NCBI GenBank assembly: GCA_034437615.1
Contig: DAOTTW010000042.1
Coordinates: forward strand, 1 to 8,623
DNA from: DAOTTW01 sp034437615
GTDB lineage: Bacteria; Chloroflexota; Anaerolineae; Aggregatilineales; Phototrophicaceae
Length of the DNA stretch: 8,623 bases
Reading direction: 5' to 3'
Part shown: one piece after another, positions 6,247-8,623 of the stretch
Position numbering within the stretch: position 1 is the first letter of the stretch
Layout: each line of letters starts with the position of its first letter
Translations under genes and position numbers: made by a program
Notes under the pieces: model-generated
What the model was told of the DNA's origin: nothing
Databases searched by the model: none
What the model saw: the letters and a program-made list of their open reading frames with translations, nothing else

Positions 6247-8352
6247 ATGCACGATAATGTCATCGAGATCAAAGACCTGCAAACACACTTCTTTACGGAT
6301 GAGGGCGTCGTCAAGGCGGTGGATGGCGTCAATCTGAACATCCCACGTGGCAAGACGCTGTGTGTTGTCGGTGAATCCGGCTGCGGCAAATCCGTCACGG
6401 CACGCTCGATCTTACAAGTGGTGGACCGCCCAGGGCGCATCGTCGGCGGTCAGGTCCTGTTCCAGCCGGAGCCGGGCACAAGCATCGACCTGACGGCGCT
6501 CTCCCCACGTAGTCGCGACATCCGCGCTATCCGGGGCAAGGACATCACCATGATCTTTCAGGAGCCGATGTCGTCGCTATCGCCGTTGTACACCATCGGC
6601 AACCAGATCATGGAAGGGATTCTCTGGCATCTGCCCGTCTCCAGGCAGGAAGCACGCCAGATGAGCATTGAGGCGCTGCGCAAGGTCGGCATCCCACGAC
6701 CAGATGAGCGAATCGACAGCTACACCTTTGAACTCTCTGGCGGGATGCGCCAGCGTGCCATGATTGCGATGGCGCTGGTGTGCGAGCCGAAGCTGCTGAT
6801 CGCTGATGAGCCGACAACGGCCCTCGATGTGACGACGCAGGCCAACATCCTCGACCTGATCCGCGATTTGCAAGGGGCGATGGGCATGTCGGTCATGTTC
6901 ATCACGCACGACCTGGGTGTGGTGGCCGAAATCGCCGACGAGGTGGCTGTGATGTACCTGGGGACCGTCGTCGAACGCGGCGCGGTTGATGAGGTCTTCG
7001 CCAGCCCTAAACACCCATACACACAGGCGTTGCTGCGCTCGATACCGAAGCTCTCGTTGCGCCAGAAGGCACGCCTGGATGCCATTCGCGGTATTGTACC
7101 GCATCCGCTGAACCGTCCGGGGGGCTGCCCGTTTCACACACGCTGCGACTTCGCCGTGCCTGGGCTGTGCGATAGCGAGGTGCCAGCAGCCGTCAAGCTG
7201 GACGATGGCCGCGAAGTCCGCTGCCTGATCTACCGTGAGGATCAGCCCATCCCGCTAGCAGACATCGCCCTGGCTCGCCCTGCCGCCCTGACCGAAGCGC
7301 AAGACGGGCACGCCGTTTCGGAACGGGCGCTGCTAGAGGTCAACGACCTGAAGATGCACTTCCCGATTACGTCGGGCTTCTTTAACCGCGTCGTCGGGCA
7401 CGTCAAAGCGGTGGATGGCGTGTCCTTCGACATCTACGAGGGCGAGACGCTGGGCCTTGTCGGGGAATCGGGCTGCGGCAAGACGACGCTTGGCCATACG
7501 ATCATGCGGCTGTACGACCCGACGGCGGGCACCGTCCGCTATGGCGGGCACGACGGCGATGGGATAGACTTGGCGACGTTAGGGCCACGTGAACTTAAAC
7601 GCTTTCATCGCAAAATACGCATGGTCTTTCAAGACCCGCACGCCTCGCTCAACCCGCGCCTGCCCGTGCTGGAAATCGTCGGCGAGGCGTTGAAGGTGAA
7701 CGGCATCGCCAGCGGCAAGGATTTAGAAAAGCAAGTGCAGTCCTTGCTAGAGCGTGTGGGCCTGCGACCAGAGTACATCCGACGCTACCCGCACGCCTTC
7801 AGTGGTGGCGAACGCCAGCGTATCGGCATCGCACGCGCTCTGGCGCCAGAACCAAGCCTGGTGGTGGCGGATGAGCCGGTATCGGCGCTGGATGTCTCGG
7901 TGCAGGCGCAAATCCTCAACTTGCTGAAAGACCTTCAGGCAGAATACGGCCTGACCTACCTGTTCATCGCACACGACCTCAGTGTGGTCGCCCACATCAG
8001 TGATCGGGTCGCGGTGATGTACGTCGGCAAGATCGTAGAGCTTGCCAGCACCGATGAGTTGTTCAATCACCCGCAGCATCCTTATACCGAGGCCCTGCTG
8101 TCCTCCGTGCTGATCCCGGACCCACAGGCACGGCACAGTAACCGCATTCGTTTGGAGGGTGAAGTCGCGGACCCGGCCAACCCACCGACAGGTTGTGCCT
8201 TTCACCCGCGTTGTCGCTATGCACAGGATCGCTGCCAAACCGAGACGCCCGCGCTGCGCCAGACCCGTAGCGGCCACATAGTCGCCTGCCACTTCGCAGA
8301 AGAGCTGGACCTGACAGGCGTCACCATCCAGCATGAGACAGATTTACCTTGA
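6247..8352 (+). CDS. Fused dual ATP-binding protein (DppD-DppF type) of the importer
   Basis: A 701-residue cytoplasmic protein carries both ATPases of the importer in one chain; in E. coli Dpp and Opp they are separate. In the first half, Walker A GESGCGKS is at 42-49, the Q-loop Gln at 105, signature LSGGM at 163-167, Walker B Asp187/Glu188 and the switch His at 221. In the second half the same elements are at 406-413, 462, 518-522, 542/543 and 576, so both sites look catalytically complete. Each half ends in the oligo_HPY tail (HPYTQALL, HPYTEALL). Each tail has four cysteines: 294, 300, 308, 326 and 650, 656, 663, 681. Tails of this type have been reported to bind an iron-sulfur cluster in some Opp/Dpp ATPases; binding here is inference. 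The start at 6247 is chosen for its ribosome site and because MHDNVIEIKDLQTHF matches family N-termini. The gap to the permease is 49 bp. Confidence 0.95.
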   Translation: MHDNVIEIKDLQTHFFTDEGVVKAVDGVNLNIPRGKTLCVVGESGCGKSVTARSILQVVDRPGRIVGGQVLFQPEPGTSIDLTALSPRSRDIRAIRGKDITMIFQEPMSSLSPLYTIGNQIMEGILWHLPVSRQEARQMSIEALRKVGIPRPDERIDSYTFELSGGMRQRAMIAMALVCEPKLLIADEPTTALDVTTQANILDLIRDLQGAMGMSVMFITHDLGVVAEIADEVAVMYLGTVVERGAVDEVFASPKHPYTQALLRSIPKLSLRQKARLDAIRGIVPHPLNRPGGCPFHTRCDFAVPGLCDSEVPAAVKLDDGREVRCLIYREDQPIPLADIALARPAALTEAQDGHAVSERALLEVNDLKMHFPITSGFFNRVVGHVKAVDGVSFDIYEGETLGLVGESGCGKTTLGHTIMRLYDPTAGTVRYGGHDGDGIDLATLGPRELKRFHRKIRMVFQDPHASLNPRLPVLEIVGEALKVNGIASGKDLEKQVQSLLERVGLRPEYIRRYPHAFSGGERQRIGIARALAPEPSLVVADEPVSALDVSVQAQILNLLKDLQAEYGLTYLFIAHDLSVVAHISDRVAVMYVGKIVELASTDELFNHPQHPYTEALLSSVLIPDPQARHSNRIRLEGEVADPANPPTGCAFHPRCRYAQDRCQTETPALRQTRSGHIVACHFAEELDLTGVTIQHETDLP

Positions 8353-8375
8353 GCAAACGACTGACTACAAGGCTG

Positions 8376-8415
8376 CATAAATACATAAATACATAAATAC
8401 ATAACTACATAAATA
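8376..8415. repeat. Octanucleotide tandem repeat, five CATAAATA units
   Basis: Five head-to-tail 8-base units span these positions. Four are exact CATAAATA and the fourth (8400-8407) is CATAACTA. The tract is strongly AT-rich in a GC-rich neighbourhood and fills most of the 77-bp gap between the ATPase gene and the next gene, ending just before its AAAGGGAAG ribosome site. Slipped-strand changes would alter leader length by 8 bases per unit. It might instead act as an unstructured A/U-rich translation leader. Confidence 0.9.
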
Positions 8416-8429
8416 CAAAGGGAAGAATG

Positions 8430-8623
8430 ATGACCGAAACCGTTGACACACAACTCAAGTTCAGTGGCTCACTGACCAAGCAGGACGCCAAGACCTATCA
8501 TCCGCACACCTTTGACGTGCCAGAGGGCGTGACCAATATCCACATTGATTTCAGCTTCACGCCCCTGTATGCCAGTGGGCGCATTCATCGCAACCAGATC
8601 AATTTCTCGCTCAATGACCCTGA
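8430..8623 (+). CDS. N-terminus of a probable CehA/McbA-like PHP metallohydrolase (3' partial)
   Basis: The frame runs off the window after about 64 residues. Two adjacent ATGs occur (8427 and 8430). The second is better spaced from AGGGA (8419-8423), so it is preferred. The visible part (YHPHTFDVPEGVTNIHIDF, then NQINFSLNDP) resembles the N-terminal beta-rich domain of CehA/McbA-family proteins as I recall it, where a VPxGV block and an N-x-I-x-(L/F)-x-L-x-DP block precede the PHP-type hydrolase domain. No metal-binding residues are visible yet because that domain would lie downstream. It is same-strand and 77 bp after the importer ATPase, so it is probably the next gene of the operon and may process the imported compound. 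The family call is moderate because only this segment is available. Confidence 0.5.
   Translation, partial: MTETVDTQLKFSGSLTKQDAKTYHPHTFDVPEGVTNIHIDFSFTPLYASGRIHRNQINFSLNDP

Noticed and set aside
7747..8334. 195-codon open frame on the minus strand inside the ATPase gene
   Set aside because: It mirrors the conserved second ATPase half and has no independent support.
8376..8415. CRISPR-like array
   Set aside because: The repeated unit is only 8 bases with no spacers, so it is a simple tandem repeat.

Overview
This window looks like a bacterial chromosome segment of moderately high GC. The closest match to my family knowledge is Chloroflexota (Anaerolineae-like). That rests on the DUF3883 tail, the style of the VapB/PIN pair, and a LacI-controlled Opp/Dpp-type cassette with fused ATPases. 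It is an inference from recognised protein style, not a phylogenetic result.

Left edge (1-783, + strand): the window opens inside a gene whose C-terminal DUF3883 domain ends at 360; such domains usually sit at the end of large helicase-like proteins. Next comes an intact small antitoxin-like gene (411-659) with a very strong Shine-Dalgarno. It overlaps by one base the start of a PIN-domain (VapC-like) toxin. The toxin keeps only about 20 recognisable residues before running into unrelated AT-rich sequence and a stop at 767-769, so the pair appears to be a broken toxin-antitoxin module.

Centre (784-3966): a LacI-family repressor (784-1812, - strand) is divergent from a large extracellular solute-binding protein gene (1999-3966, + strand). 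The 186-bp gap between them holds a perfect 18-bp palindrome with a central CpG (1870-1887). It overlaps the -35 of a good candidate lacI promoter and touches a TATACT -10 candidate facing the transporter. This is the arrangement expected if the repressor controls both itself and the transport operon.

Right part (1999-8623, + strand): the operon reads solute-binding protein, tandem mRNA hairpins, DppB/OppB-like permease, DppC/OppC-like permease with an enlarged extracytoplasmic loop, and a fused DppD-DppF dual ATPase. After an octanucleotide tandem repeat (five CATAAATA units) comes the start of a gene resembling the N-terminal domain of CehA/McbA-type PHP metallohydrolases, cut by the window edge. 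Together these genes would form a LacI-regulated ABC importer (binding protein outside, two-permease pore, two-domain ATPase inside) with a downstream hydrolase that may act on the imported compound. The substrate cannot be read from the sequence. LacI control favours a sugar-derived ligand over ordinary peptides, but that is inference.

I do not see a clearly new molecular system. The items most worth a second look are the octanucleotide repeat at the ribosome-binding region of the last gene, the toxin-less antitoxin, the operator/promoter architecture, and the coupling of the importer to a metallohydrolase.
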